Shown piece by piece: positions 47,064-57,183 of a stretch of DNA of 64,000 nucleotides. How positions within the stretch are numbered: the first letter of the stretch is position 1; each line of letters begins with the position of its first letter. A model generated the notes under the pieces. The model was not told the origin of the DNA. It worked only from the letters and a program-made list of their open reading frames with translations, and did no database searches. Origin of the DNA: an uncultured Sphingomonadaceae bacterium (GTDB lineage: Bacteria > Pseudomonadota > Alphaproteobacteria > Sphingomonadales > Sphingomonadaceae); contig CANNCV010000002.1 of the NCBI GenBank assembly GCA_947503245.1, forward strand, positions 310,001 to 374,000, in the 5' to 3' direction. Made by a program: the position numbers and the translations under genes.

Positions 47064-47884
47064 TGAGCGAGAGTAACATTTCAGCCCTTCCCGGCCCAGC
47101 CGCGGCATTAACCAGCGAACATTTGGCGCGGATCGCCTTTGAAGCCGGGCAGATTATCATGCCTTATTTTTTAGGCGAATGCGAAGTGAGCGAGAAGGAA
47201 GATTCCTCCCCGGTTACGCAAGCGGATCAGGATGCCGAAGCGCTGATATTGCGGGAACTGAAAGCCCTATGCCCTGCTCTACCGGTTTTGGCAGAGGAAG
47301 AGGTTGCAGCAGGGCGCATACCCGATCTGGGCGATGTCTTTGCTTGTGTCGATCCTCTTGATGGCACCCGCGAATTTGTGGGCAAGCGCAAGGACTTTAC
47401 GGTCAATATCGGCATTATCGCACATGGCAAAACGGTGGGCGGGGTTATTTATGCTCCGGCGCATGGAACCCTCTATGTCGCGCATCCGGAAGCTGCGCCG
47501 TGGAAGGCCGTACTTCCCTATGATGCTATCTGGGCGATGCCTGCTGAGCGTGAAACACTCTCCACACGGCCACGCGCAGACAAGCTGGTCGCCATCGCAT
47601 CGCGTTCGCATCGTACCGCTGAGACCGATGCTATATTGGATGATTATGATGCTGCGGAAATTATTTCCGCTGGGTCATCATTGAAATTCTGTCTGGTGGC
47701 AGAGGGCAAGGCGGACTTTTATCCGCGCATGGGCAGAACGATGGAGTGGGATACCTCCGCCGGTCAGGCCATTGTCGAAGCCGCTGGCGGACGCGTTACG
47801 CTGGAAGATGGCAAAACACCTTTGGCATATCAGAAAGCGGAACGCGGTTATGACAATCCGCATTTTCTGGTCACTGGTTGGTAA
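47063..47884 (+). CDS. cysQ: 3'(2'),5'-bisphosphate nucleotidase CysQ
   Basis: CysQ removes PAP, the by-product of PAPS reduction, and so fits directly after cysNC. The 273-residue inositol-monophosphatase-fold protein has the metal ligands in EEEVAAGRI, DPLDGTREFV and EWDTSAGQAIVEAAGG. The start lies in the cysNC stop codon (TAATG). The 149 nt that follow, up to the next gene, hold no feature I can support. Confidence 0.95.
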   Translation: MSESNISALPGPAAALTSEHLARIAFEAGQIIMPYFLGECEVSEKEDSSPVTQADQDAEALILRELKALCPALPVLAEEEVAAGRIPDLGDVFACVDPLDGTREFVGKRKDFTVNIGIIAHGKTVGGVIYAPAHGTLYVAHPEAAPWKAVLPYDAIWAMPAERETLSTRPRADKLVAIASRSHRTAETDAILDDYDAAEIISAGSSLKFCLVAEGKADFYPRMGRTMEWDTSAGQAIVEAAGGRVTLEDGKTPLAYQKAERGYDNPHFLVTGW

Positions 47885-48033
47885 TCTGAACCGATCCCAA
47901 TTTGGCCGCAAAATTGTGCCCGGCTTTACCCTCGCCTTCACGGAAGGGACAGCCTAGCCATTATCTATAAAATTAAAGCATGGCACAAAGCCTGTCATTG
48001 AACCTTTGCCAAAACAGGCGTACATTGGCGTGC

Positions 48034-49227
48034 ATGGCAAAAGAGCAATTTATTTCCTTCACCTGGGATGATCCCTTCCTCCTAGAAGACCAGTTAACCG
48101 AAGATGAGCGGCTGATCCGCGACAGCGCGCAGGGCTTTGCACAAAATGTTTTGCAGCCGCGTGTTATTGACGCCTTTCGCGAAGAAATTGACGCGCCCGA
48201 ACTGTTCCCAATGATGGGCGAAGCAGGCTTGCTTGGCGTGACCTTGTCTGAAGATTATGGCGGCGCGGCAGCATCTTATGTCGCTTATGGGCTGGTTGCC
48301 CGCGAAGTGGAGCGGGTTGATAGCGGCTATCGCTCCATGATGTCGGTGCAAAGCTCTTTGGTCATTCACCCGATTAATGCTTTTGGCAGTGACGCACAGA
48401 AGCAGAAATATCTGCCTGGCCTGACTGCAGGCACGTTGATTGGCTGTTTTGGTTTAACCGAACCTGATGCCGGATCAGACCCTGCGGGTATGAAAACCAC
48501 AGCCAAGAAAACAGATGGCGGCTATCTGCTGTCAGGCAGCAAGACATGGATTTCCAATGCGCCTTTTGCGGATGTGTTTGTTATCTGGGCAAAGTCCGAA
48601 GCGCATGGCGGCGCCATTCGTGGTTTCATTCTTGAAAAAGGGATGAAAGGCCTCTCCGCCCCCAAAATTGGCGGTAAATTGTCCTTACGCGCATCGACAA
48701 CCGGCATGATCCAGATGGATGATGTCGAGGTGAGTGACGCGCAGCTATTGCCAGAGGTGCAGGGCCTGAAAGGTCCGTTTAGCTGTTTGAACAGAGCCCG
48801 TTACGGCATCAGTTGGGGCAGCATGGGCGCCGCAGAATTTTGCTGGCACGCTGCGCGCCAATATGGGTTGGATCGCAAGCAATTTGACCGTCCTTTGGCC
48901 GCGACACAATTATATCAGAAGAAGCTGGCCGATATGCAGACCGATATTGCACTTGGTCTTCAAGCATCTTTGCGCGTTGGCCGGTTGATGGATGAATGGC
49001 GTTTTGCGCCAGAGATGATTTCCATCGTTAAGCGCAATAATTGCGGCAAAGCGCTGGATATAGCGCGCATGGCGCGTGACATGCATGGCGGCAATGGTAT
49101 ATCAGAGGAGTATCAGGTGATGCGCCATATGGTAAATCTGGAAACGGTAAATACTTATGAAGGCGCGCATGATGTTCACGCCCTTATATTAGGGCGCGCG
49201 CAAACCGGCATACAGGCATTTTTCTAG
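48034..49227 (+). CDS. Glutaryl-CoA dehydrogenase
   Basis: The 397-residue flavoprotein oxidatively decarboxylates glutaryl-CoA to crotonyl-CoA in lysine, tryptophan and dicarboxylate catabolism. The region [59 protein letters not shown] and [16 protein letters not shown] is typical of GcdH. The catalytic Glu is in [16 protein letters not shown]. The ATG at 48034 ([14 protein letters not shown]) fits the family length; an in-frame ATG at 47980 is unlikely. Confidence 0.94.
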   Translation: MAKEQFISFTWDDPFLLEDQLTEDERLIRDSAQGFAQNVLQPRVIDAFREEIDAPELFPMMGEAGLLGVTLSEDYGGAAASYVAYGLVAREVERVDSGYRSMMSVQSSLVIHPINAFGSDAQKQKYLPGLTAGTLIGCFGLTEPDAGSDPAGMKTTAKKTDGGYLLSGSKTWISNAPFADVFVIWAKSEAHGGAIRGFILEKGMKGLSAPKIGGKLSLRASTTGMIQMDDVEVSDAQLLPEVQGLKGPFSCLNRARYGISWGSMGAAEFCWHAARQYGLDRKQFDRPLAATQLYQKKLADMQTDIALGLQASLRVGRLMDEWRFAPEMISIVKRNNCGKALDIARMARDMHGGNGISEEYQVMRHMVNLETVNTYEGAHDVHALILGRAQTGIQAFF

Positions 49228-49243
49228 CAACAGCCGCATCGGC

Positions 49244-49615
49244 TTATTCAGCCGGTGCCAAAGCTCCGTTCATCATAAACCCTGCATTCTCTTTGCTTTT
49301 TGTCTCTGAGAAATAGGTTTCAAGATTTTCGAGAAATTCAGCGCCATGTGAAGTTGGCACGATGAATATGTTGCGGCCATCGGTTTCATCCGGCTGACGC
49401 AGCAAAAAGCCGAGGGTGGATAATTTATCCAAAGCGCGGGTGATAACCGGTTTGGACACATTCAATTCTTGCGCCAGGCCACGCACTGTATGGGGGCCAC
49501 TTTCGTAAAGCACGATCATCAAAACAGCCAATTGCCTGTTTGTAAGATCTGGCTCAGATGCTCTCACATAATTGACAACACCATTCATCCATTTCGTTAC
49601 ATTGCTAGTTTTCAT
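49244..49615 (-). CDS. MarR-family transcriptional regulator
   Basis: The 123-residue winged-helix protein has helix-turn-helix AQELNVSKPVITRALDKLS and wing LLRQPDETDGRNIFIV with an acidic DETDGR turn. Start 49615 is preferred because AAAGGT lies 5 nt upstream; ATG 49618 is directly before it. Upstream, two CTATAAG heptamers (49637 and 49656) and an ACTATAGT palindrome (49671-49678) could be operators. It is convergent with glutaryl-CoA dehydrogenase and follows the aminopeptidase on the same strand. Confidence 0.88.
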   Translation of the reverse strand: MKTSNVTKWMNGVVNYVRASEPDLTNRQLAVLMIVLYESGPHTVRGLAQELNVSKPVITRALDKLSTLGFLLRQPDETDGRNIFIVPTSHGAEFLENLETYFSETKSKENAGFMMNGALAPAE

Positions 49616-49748
49616 CATACACCTTTGCGACCTCCACTATAAGGTTCGCAGCGAGCTATAAGATGGTTACACTATAGTATCTTTTTTCACGTAAAAATTT
49701 TGCAGTTATTGTGACCAGATCAATGATGCTCAGCATGGCCCAATAATA

Positions 49749-51137
49749 TTAACCAAAACGCGCTTTTATATAGTGCCAGGACGCGCGCAGGCCCAAAGCC
49801 TCGCCGCCAGCTGCTTGGCCAGGGCGCGGCGTTGGTCGCCATGCAAAAGTGTCGAAATGAAACCAGTCAGCATCTGTGGGCGCAAAGCGCTTCAAGAATA
49901 AGGCTGCAGTAACACTGCCGGCAAAGGCTCCACCAATATTATTGGTGTCAGCAATCGGGCTTTTTAGCATCTCTTCATAAGGCTGCCAAAGCGGCATATG
50001 CCACACCGGATCATGAACTTCTTGCGACAGGTCGGCAAAATTACGTCCAATTTTATCATCGCTGCAAAACATTGCTGGCAAATCAGGACCAAGTGCAATC
50101 CGCGCAGCGCCAGTCAATGTCGCAAAATCAATCATGAGATCAGGTTCGCTCTCATCTGCCTTTGTAAAGGCATCGGCCAAGACCAGCCTGCCCTCTGCAT
50201 CAGTATTGCCAATTTCGACAGTATCGCCTTTGCGGCTCTTAATAATATCGCCCGGACGGAAGCTATTGCCTGCAATCGCATTCTCGACCGCTGGGATAAG
50301 CATATGCAGCCTGACAGGCAGTTTATTACGCATAACCAGAGATGCGAGCGCCAAGGCATGAGCCGCGCCGCCCATATCCTTTTTCATCAGTCGCATACCC
50401 GTTGCGCTCTTAACGTCCAGACCGCCACTATCAAAGCACACACCTTTGCCGATAATCGCCAAGCGAGGATGATCTTCATTGCCCCAATGCAGTTCAATAA
50501 GACGCGGCGCGTGATGGCGGCTGGCAGCACGGCCAACCGCATGGATCAGCGGATAGCCCTGCTCCAGTGCATCACCGCGCACCACTTCCAATTCAGCGCC
50601 ATATTCTTCTGCCAAAGTCTGAGCTTGGCCTTCCAGCGCTTCGGGACCCATATCTTCTGCTGGAGTGTTGACAAGATCACGCACCAAAGCCGTAGCCTGT
50701 GCCTCTATCGCCAAAGCCTCAGCCTCTGGCCATTGGCTGGAAAGCAAGATGCGGGCTTCTTTTTTCTCAGGCGTGCTTTGATAACGGTCAAAACTATGCT
50801 GGGCCAGACACCAACCCAATATCGCGGCGCCTGATTTTACATCATCGGATAAGCGATAGGTTCCAGCCGGCAAGTCTTCGGCCAATTTTGCCAAACACCA
50901 TGGGGTTAATGCATCGATATCAGCAACGCCTGCAACCACCGACCATTGATCGGCCTTTTCTTCTGGCAGGATGGCGTACTGCCGTGCCTTTGCAGAAAAA
51001 TTCTGAGCAGCGAGCAAACTGCGCCGCCGTTCTGGTTGTTCTTTCAACCAATCATCATAACCAGCCATAGTGACCAGAAAGATATTATGGGCGGCTTGCC
51101 CCTGTTCGATGGCGATGCATTGCGATAAATCTGTCAT
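49749..51137 (-). CDS. Leucyl aminopeptidase family protein (M17)
   Basis: The 462-residue metallopeptidase removes N-terminal residues from peptides. The M17 hallmarks are GKGVCFDSGGLDVKSATGMR, MKKDMGGAAHALALA and the NTDAEGRLVLADAF signature, all in the C-terminal catalytic half. The N-terminal domain is divergent. The protein is shorter than PepA of E. coli (503 residues) and closer to the alphaproteobacterial form near MarR genes. The 130 nt between this gene and the MarR start contain the putative MarR sites. Confidence 0.93.
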   Translation of the reverse strand: MTDLSQCIAIEQGQAAHNIFLVTMAGYDDWLKEQPERRRSLLAAQNFSAKARQYAILPEEKADQWSVVAGVADIDALTPWCLAKLAEDLPAGTYRLSDDVKSGAAILGWCLAQHSFDRYQSTPEKKEARILLSSQWPEAEALAIEAQATALVRDLVNTPAEDMGPEALEGQAQTLAEEYGAELEVVRGDALEQGYPLIHAVGRAASRHHAPRLIELHWGNEDHPRLAIIGKGVCFDSGGLDVKSATGMRLMKKDMGGAAHALALASLVMRNKLPVRLHMLIPAVENAIAGNSFRPGDIIKSRKGDTVEIGNTDAEGRLVLADAFTKADESEPDLMIDFATLTGAARIALGPDLPAMFCSDDKIGRNFADLSQEVHDPVWHMPLWQPYEEMLKSPIADTNNIGGAFAGSVTAALFLKRFAPTDADWFHFDTFAWRPTPRPGQAAGGEALGLRASWHYIKARFG

Positions 51138-51181
51138 GCATCGGGAAATAGGAATTTAAAACGCTCTATGCAAAGGCCAAA

Positions 51182-52696
51182 TTATTCAGCAGCGACGGCA
51201 ATTGTATCTTTGTGCGCCAAAGACGCTGTATCGGGGTTGGAAAATACCAATGCGCCATCGTCCAATTCGCCTTCCAACAGCACTTTGCGTTCGAACAAAT
51301 AATCCTGTGTTAAACGCCAAGGCATTTCTTCACCCTGTTTTGGCAAAATCTCTTTGGAGCGCTGAACATAGCCGGAGGAGAATCCTTCAAACAATTCCGT
51401 TTCCTCCTTAACCGCATCCGGGTCAGGCATGTACGGCATGGCGATCCGCGTTCCGGTTGTTTGCATATGGTCAAGCATGCGGCACGTATAACGCGCCACA
51501 ATATCAACTTTAAGTGTCCATGATGCATTGAGATAGCCGAAGACGATGGTCATGTTTGGCACGTTGGAGAACATGCAGCCTTTATAATAAAAACGATCAG
51601 AAAATTCGATTTTCTCTTCATCGACAAAGAAATCAATTTTGCCAGCCATTGCCAGTTTGAGACCAGTCGCAGTCACAATAGTGTCTGCTTCAAGGTAATT
51701 GCCTGATTTCAACTGAATGCCCTTGGCATCAAAGCGCGCGATATGATCAGTGACAATATCGGCTTTACCCTGTTTCATCGCCTCAAACATATCGCCATCT
51801 GGCACCAGGCAAAGTCTTTGATCCCATGGATTATAAGGCGGTGTAAAGGTTTCGGCATCCGGCTCACGCCCAAGCGCTTTTTTGACTTTCTTCATCAACA
51901 TAGCCGCCACCTTTTGCGGCTTATTCCGCGCCCTGTTGAAGAACCAGTTTTGCAGCCAGATGTTGCGCTTTCGCACAATGGCATAAGCCCATTCTTCGGG
52001 CAGATAGGCGCGCAAAACGGTCGATAAAAGGTCTTTGCGTGGCTGCACAGCATACCAGGTCGGCGTACGCTGTAGCATGGTTACATGCTCGGCATCCGTC
52101 ATTGACGGCACCAAAGTTACCGCCGTAGCGCCCGAACCGATAACGACGATTTTCTTTCCGCTGCGATCATAATCTTTGGGCCAGAATTGCGGGTGAATGA
52201 TGTCGCCAGTAAATTCTTCTCTGCCTTCAAAGACGGGGTTATAGCCTTCATCATAATCATAATAGCCTGTCCCCATATAGAGGAAATTGGCCTTATATTC
52301 TCGAACAGAGCCATCCTTTTGCTTCGCCTTGACGGTCCATAAAGCCTCTTCACTTGACCAATGGGCCGACATAACTTTCTGGCTGAAATGCGCTTTTTCA
52401 CGCAGGGCATGTTTGTCAAAGATACGGTGCAGATACTCCATGATGGCAGGACCATCAGCAATCGTCTTTTCATGTGTCCAAGGTTCAAACTCAAAGCCCA
52501 ATGTGTGCATATCACTGTCAGAGCGTATGCCGGGATATTGGAAAAGATTCCAAGTGCCGCCAATATCGTCGCGCTGTTCCAGCATTGCAAAACTGCGCTC
52601 AGGGCATTTTTGATGAAGATGCACCGCCATACCGATACCGGATATTCCCGCGCCGATAATCAGAACATCGACACTGCTGCTTTCATGCTGGCTCAT
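51182..52696 (-). CDS. Flavin-containing Baeyer-Villiger-type monooxygenase
   Basis: The 504-residue FAD/NADPH oxygenase has FAD Rossmann motif GAGISGIGMAVHL near residue 15, the class B fingerprint FTGDIIHPQFWP that fits F-x-G-x3-H-x3-W-P, and NADPH Rossmann motif VIGSGATAVTLVP. Relatives oxidise ketones to esters or lactones. It could in principle feed a lactone to hydrolases elsewhere, but no adjacent pathway gene supports this. It is divergent from a secreted-protein gene. Confidence 0.93.
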   Translation of the reverse strand: MSQHESSSVDVLIIGAGISGIGMAVHLHQKCPERSFAMLEQRDDIGGTWNLFQYPGIRSDSDMHTLGFEFEPWTHEKTIADGPAIMEYLHRIFDKHALREKAHFSQKVMSAHWSSEEALWTVKAKQKDGSVREYKANFLYMGTGYYDYDEGYNPVFEGREEFTGDIIHPQFWPKDYDRSGKKIVVIGSGATAVTLVPSMTDAEHVTMLQRTPTWYAVQPRKDLLSTVLRAYLPEEWAYAIVRKRNIWLQNWFFNRARNKPQKVAAMLMKKVKKALGREPDAETFTPPYNPWDQRLCLVPDGDMFEAMKQGKADIVTDHIARFDAKGIQLKSGNYLEADTIVTATGLKLAMAGKIDFFVDEEKIEFSDRFYYKGCMFSNVPNMTIVFGYLNASWTLKVDIVARYTCRMLDHMQTTGTRIAMPYMPDPDAVKEETELFEGFSSGYVQRSKEILPKQGEEMPWRLTQDYLFERKVLLEGELDDGALVFSNPDTASLAHKDTIAVAAE

Positions 52697-52781
52697 TATA
52701 TGCTCTCCGCATTAGCGGCGGTTATCCCGCGCCTTGTGATGATGGCATTATGGCTTGGGATAAGATTGGATGCAACGCCAA

Positions 52782-52797
52782 TTAATCAGTCGATTAA
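52782..52797. promoter_or_regulatory. Inverted repeat TTAATC-N4-GATTAA
   Basis: Two perfect 6-bp arms flank AGTC. The site is 85 nt upstream of the monooxygenase start and 66 nt upstream of the divergent secreted-protein gene. The form suits a repressor operator. Confidence 0.45.
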
Positions 52798-52863
52798 ACA
52801 TACTCACCATCAATTTTTTTCAAAGAAGCTAAATCTTAACCACGATTGTCCGTTTCTCTCGGC

Positions 52864-54387
52864 ATGGAGACAATTGCTACATTACACGATAAGCGGCTTT
52901 TTAGATGGCTAACCTTATGCTTATGCGCATTTTTTGGCGTGGTGTTTGCACCTGTGGCAGAGGCGCAAACTGCCCCATTTCAATGTACTGGCGATGTGTA
53001 TCAGGTACAGTCCGGCCAGTTCAGAATATTTGATCCCTTATTGTCCAGCTATGTCGATATCGGCCCCGATAGCACTGATTATAACGCGATAGGATATAAT
53101 ATTGCTGACGGCTTGGTCTATGGCATGCGCAGCGGCAGCATCATTCGCATAGATGCCAATGGTATCGTCACCACATTGTTTGACGTAGCGTTTAATTCCA
53201 ATTCCGGTGACGTGGACAATGATAATAATCTATGGGTTCGTACCGGAAATAATCAGTTACAAGTCATTGATCTGGATACACAAAGCGTATCGACCATCAC
53301 CATGACCCAGAATAACCCGGGCGGAGCGGCTGATCTGGCATTTGTGGATTCAGTGGTTGGCCTGCGTATCGTTTTGGTCGGCCGCACAGAAATGGCCTTG
53401 GTCGACCCTTTAACGGGTATGACCACAACGGCCAATGTTGCCGATCTGCCCAATGAGGGTACCACTGGTGCCATATGGTCAGATAGCGCAGGGCGGGTTT
53501 TGCTGTTCAAAAACACCACGGGTAATGTTTATGAGCTATTTGATTATCTGACCCCCAATCCACGCGTTGAACTGGTCGCAACCGGCGTTCCGTCAAACAG
53601 CAATGATGGGACATCGTGCCGCGCTGCCCCCTTTCCCAACCTGCCCCCTATCGCTTTTGATGACGATTTCCGCACACCGTTTAACACGGCCATCAGTGCA
53701 AATGTGATCACAGATAATGGCAATGGGATGGATAATGATCCCGAAGGTTCTGCCATAAATGTCGCAACTATACCTGTCAGCGATGTACAAAATGGCAGTC
53801 TCAGCCTCGCTGCGGATGGCAGCTTTACCTATACGCCGGATAATGGTTTTTTCGGAACAGACAGCTTTACCTATCGCATTACCGATGCCTCGGGTTTAAG
53901 TGCGACTGCGATAGTCACTATCATTGTCGAAAAAGCGGTTATTACCGTGGAAAAATCGTCAGATGTTTATCAGCCCACGGCGCAATTTGGCTATGCCTTG
54001 CCACAAAATGAAGTGATTTACGCCATTGTAGTGCGTAATACGGGGACCGGCCCAACAGATAATGACAGCTTGCTGATTGTTGACAGAATGCCTGCAAAGC
54101 TGGCCTTTTGGAATGATGATATTGATGCTGGCGGCAGTGATGATTTTTCAGGCAGCGACCCTATTGGTATCGTCGATAATGGCTCTGGCTTAGATTTCGA
54201 TTTTGCCCGCGATGTCGGATTTTCCGATGGAGCAAATCCGCCAAGCAGTTTTGCCGATTGCAACTACGCCCCGCAATCAGGCTTTGATGCCGCTATCCGC
54301 TATATTTGCATCAACCCCAAAGGCACTATGAATGCAGGTGGCAGCCCGACCGAGTTCGCCCTGCACTTCCGGGCACGGATTGAGTAG
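52864..54387 (+). CDS. Secreted multidomain protein: propeller-like, cadherin-like and DUF11-like domains
   Basis: The 507-residue protein begins with a signal peptide (LTLCLCAFFGVVFAPVAEAQ). About residues 40-265 have repeated beta motifs (IGYNIADGLVYGMRSGS, DVDNDNNLWVRTG) like a DUF6923-type propeller. Residues about 270-370 form an Ig-like/cadherin repeat (DPEGSAINVATIPVSDVQNG, SFTYTPDNGFFGTDSFTYRI). The rest resembles a DUF11-like domain (VEKSSDVYQPTAQFGYALPQ). No sortase or autotransporter tail is seen. The start at 52864 is uncertain because no clear ribosome-binding site precedes it. Confidence 0.8.
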   Translation: METIATLHDKRLFRWLTLCLCAFFGVVFAPVAEAQTAPFQCTGDVYQVQSGQFRIFDPLLSSYVDIGPDSTDYNAIGYNIADGLVYGMRSGSIIRIDANGIVTTLFDVAFNSNSGDVDNDNNLWVRTGNNQLQVIDLDTQSVSTITMTQNNPGGAADLAFVDSVVGLRIVLVGRTEMALVDPLTGMTTTANVADLPNEGTTGAIWSDSAGRVLLFKNTTGNVYELFDYLTPNPRVELVATGVPSNSNDGTSCRAAPFPNLPPIAFDDDFRTPFNTAISANVITDNGNGMDNDPEGSAINVATIPVSDVQNGSLSLAADGSFTYTPDNGFFGTDSFTYRITDASGLSATAIVTIIVEKAVITVEKSSDVYQPTAQFGYALPQNEVIYAIVVRNTGTGPTDNDSLLIVDRMPAKLAFWNDDIDAGGSDDFSGSDPIGIVDNGSGLDFDFARDVGFSDGANPPSSFADCNYAPQSGFDAAIRYICINPKGTMNAGGSPTEFALHFRARIE

Positions 54388-54392
54388 GCGAC

Positions 54393-55814
54393 CTAAACGC
54401 GGAGAGGCACACCGAACAGGTCATGCGCATCGGCATCTTCTATTTCTACATCGATAATATCACCGACATTACACGTATCAGAAATATCGCGCAGGAAGAC
54501 ATTGCCATCAATTTCAGGGGCATCAGCTTGCGACCGACCAGTGGCGCCAATGCTGCCATCTTCGTCAGCCTCTCCAATGTCATCAATGATAACGGGTAAA
54601 GTTCGGCCTATTTTGGCCTGCAATTTGGCGCTGCTGATACGCGCAGTCGTTTCCATTAACCGTTGGAAGCGTTCTTCTTTCACTGCTTCGGGCACATGGC
54701 CATCAAGGTCATTGGCCGATGCGCCTTCTACTGGTTCAAAGCGAAAACCGCCGACACGGTCCAACTGCGCCTCTTCGAGCCATTCCAGCAGATATTCAAA
54801 ATCTGCTTCGCTTTCACCCGGAAAGCCAACAACAAAGGTTGAGCGTATGGTCAGATCCAGACAGATAGCACGCCATTCCTTGATCCGGTCCAGCACCTTC
54901 GCCTCATTGGCGGGGCGTTTCATGCGTTTCAGAACCGATGGTGCGGCGTGTTGAAACGGAATATCAAGATAGGGGGTGACCAGCCCTTCGGCCATGAGCG
55001 GAATAAGCTGTGCAACATGCGGATAGGGATAAACATAATGCATGCGCACCCATGGGCGCTGTCCATCCGCCGATTTTAACCCGCCCAATTCACGCGCCAG
55101 ATCGACCATATGGCTGCGCGTTTCACGGCCTTTCCAATCATAGCTTTTATGCCGTGTATCGACACCATAAGCCGATGTATCCTGACTGATGACCAGCAAT
55201 TCGCGAGTCCCTGCCGCGACCAGCTTTTCCGCCTCGCGCAGCACCGCATCAACCCGCCGGCTGACCAGATCACCGCGCAATTGCGGGATAATACAAAAGG
55301 AGCAACGGTGATTGCAGCCTTCGCTAATTTTCAAATAGCTATAATGGCGCGGCGTTAATTTCAGCCCGCCATTTTGCGTGGCGGCATCAGGGTCAGCTTG
55401 CGGGATAAGGTCAATATATTCACCGCGTGCCGGGGGCGCTGCTTCATGTACAGCGCCAACCACATCTTCATATTGCGCCGCCCCGGTGATGGCCAGCACA
55501 TCAGGAAAGCGTGCGCGAATAACTTCGGCCTCTTTGCCCATACAGCCAGTGACGATAACCCGGCCATTTTCTGCCATGGCTTCGCCAATCGCTTCCAAGC
55601 TTTCCTCTTTGGCGCTGTCCAGAAATCCGCATGTATTGACCAGCACGACATCCGCGCCGGCATAGTCAGCGGACATATGATAACCATCAGCCCGCAAACG
55701 CGTCAAAATACGCTCGCTATCAACCAAAGCTTTGGGACAGCCAAGTGACACCATGCCCACTTTGGGCGGCGCAGGAATGGAAAGTGGTGGGTTTGTAGCC
55801 ATGGAATGCGCCAT
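54393..55814 (-). CDS. rimO: Ribosomal protein S12 methylthiotransferase RimO
   Basis: RimO is a radical SAM enzyme that adds a methylthio group to Asp88 of ribosomal protein S12. The 473-residue protein has the N-terminal MTTase domain ([17 protein letters not shown]), the radical SAM cluster motif [18 protein letters not shown], and a C-terminal TRAM region ending near DLFGVPLRV. The three N-terminal Cys of the MTTase domain are seen in GCPK, NTCGFL and VTGCMGK. An ATG at 55802 is a possible shorter start. It is convergent with the secreted multidomain gene, with a 5-nt gap. Confidence 0.95.
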   Translation of the reverse strand: MAHSMATNPPLSIPAPPKVGMVSLGCPKALVDSERILTRLRADGYHMSADYAGADVVLVNTCGFLDSAKEESLEAIGEAMAENGRVIVTGCMGKEAEVIRARFPDVLAITGAAQYEDVVGAVHEAAPPARGEYIDLIPQADPDAATQNGGLKLTPRHYSYLKISEGCNHRCSFCIIPQLRGDLVSRRVDAVLREAEKLVAAGTRELLVISQDTSAYGVDTRHKSYDWKGRETRSHMVDLARELGGLKSADGQRPWVRMHYVYPYPHVAQLIPLMAEGLVTPYLDIPFQHAAPSVLKRMKRPANEAKVLDRIKEWRAICLDLTIRSTFVVGFPGESEADFEYLLEWLEEAQLDRVGGFRFEPVEGASANDLDGHVPEAVKEERFQRLMETTARISSAKLQAKIGRTLPVIIDDIGEADEDGSIGATGRSQADAPEIDGNVFLRDISDTCNVGDIIDVEIEDADAHDLFGVPLRV

Positions 55815-55859
55815 TACCGGCGATTCTGCCTTATGTCACGCAAAAGGCGATGATTAGCC

Positions 55860-56234
55860 TTATGTGCCAAGATGGTTTTGGCTGTCAGTCCAAAAATCTT
55901 GATCGCCACCCACCGATGATTGGTCTATGCTTGCCATAACTTCTTTAGTGACATTTTTACCGCCAGACAAATTATCAATAATCACGCCAACTGTATAAAT
56001 TGGTCCCCAGGGAATGCCCCACCAACCTAATATGGCTGAAAGAATGGTCAGAGGGATTCCTTTGGCCACGCGTTTTCCGGACGTTGGAATAAAATGTATA
56101 TTTGTCGATCGTCTAAATGTCATAATTATGATGGAAATTGTATATTGATAAATAACAAACCGACCACCTTCATCCACTGCTTGATGTAAGTCAGCGATGC
56201 TCATTCCATCGATACCAATAATTTTTTGTGCCAT
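55860..56234 (-). CDS. Conserved hypothetical membrane protein
   Basis: The 124-residue protein is not in a named family I can recall. It has two hydrophobic segments, RFVIYQYTISIIIMTF and PLTILSAILGWWGIPWGPIY, separated by a charged loop with NIHFIPTSGKRVAKG. The GWWGIPWGPIYT motif is striking and I associate it with small proteins of unknown function in several phyla. GAGGGG directly precedes the ATG at 56234. It is divergent from the Gly/Cys-tailed protein at 56407, across 172 nt. Confidence 0.72.
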   Translation of the reverse strand: MAQKIIGIDGMSIADLHQAVDEGGRFVIYQYTISIIIMTFRRSTNIHFIPTSGKRVAKGIPLTILSAILGWWGIPWGPIYTVGVIIDNLSGGKNVTKEVMASIDQSSVGGDQDFWTDSQNHLGT

Positions 56235-56406
56235 AATCCCCTCCCCCATAATTCTCAGAATATAATCTCACATTTACATTACGAATACATGTTCGCATTT
56301 TGGCTTCAAGTTTAAAGCCTATTTATGCTTCGGGACGGTTGATAATAGATGTCATTAAATGGTCATTCAGCCTATATTGGCACCATAGAATAGGGAGATT
56401 TGTTCA

Positions 56407-57141
56407 ATGTACAAAAAGGACCAGCTATGGTTAGCGCTTGAGGCGATGAATATTTCGCCACTTAGTGCGGCCCTCACTTTTGAACAAAGGCTAGCGCGAG
56501 AAAATGGCTGGTCTGCGCAATTCACGCAGCAAGTTATGCAGGAATATAAGCGTTTCCTGTACCTCGCCGCCACTGGTTCAGTTCCAGTTACTCCATCTGT
56601 AGCTGTGGATGAGGCATGGCATCTTCATCTAAGTTATAGCCGTCATTACTGGGATATATTGTGTAAAGACATCATAATGAAGCCCCTGCACCATGGCCCG
56701 ACCATTGGCGGTGAAACTGAACATGTGCGCTATCGCGAACAATATGAGCATAGTTTGGAAATGTATCAGCAGGTTTTTGGGCAGCCTGCGCCAAACATTA
56801 TCTGGCCAGATAGTGACACCAGATTTTCCACGAATTTGCGCCGTGTTGATACGGCTAAAAACTGGGTCATCCCCAAATGGCCATCACGCATCGCCGCTAT
56901 TGCCGGTTCTGCAGCTATATTGTCTGCATGTGTAATGCTGAGCGGCGCAATTGCCAAAAGCGAACCAAAAAGTAGCGAAGATCCTACCATGGCCATTGTT
57001 GTTGGCATCGCGATTATTTTAGGGGTTTTCATGTTACTGGGAGGTTCAGGGCGCGGCGGCGGTGGTCGAGGTGGAGGTGATGGCGGCTCTGGTGTCGGCG
57101 GTAGCGGATGCGGCGGATGCGGCGGATGCGGCGGCGATTAG
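56407..57141 (+). CDS. GRDP/TIGR04222-like protein with Gly/Cys-rich tail
   Basis: The 244-residue protein has an N-terminal helical domain with VDEAWHLHLSYSRHYWDILC, the motif of plant and bacterial glycine-rich-domain proteins. Two hydrophobic segments (IAAIAGSAAILSACVML and MAIVVGIAIILGVFMLLG) follow, then a tail of almost only Gly with Arg, Ser, Asp and regularly spaced Cys (GSGCGGCGGCGGD) at the C-terminus. AGGGAGA lies 8 nt before the ATG. Family function is unknown; the tail suggests metal binding or cross-linking at a membrane. Confidence 0.8.
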   Translation: MYKKDQLWLALEAMNISPLSAALTFEQRLARENGWSAQFTQQVMQEYKRFLYLAATGSVPVTPSVAVDEAWHLHLSYSRHYWDILCKDIIMKPLHHGPTIGGETEHVRYREQYEHSLEMYQQVFGQPAPNIIWPDSDTRFSTNLRRVDTAKNWVIPKWPSRIAAIAGSAAILSACVMLSGAIAKSEPKSSEDPTMAIVVGIAIILGVFMLLGGSGRGGGGRGGGDGGSGVGGSGCGGCGGCGGD

Positions 57142-57183
57142 ATTCGCATTGCTCATAAACACAATCTGACGCACACTATAAAT

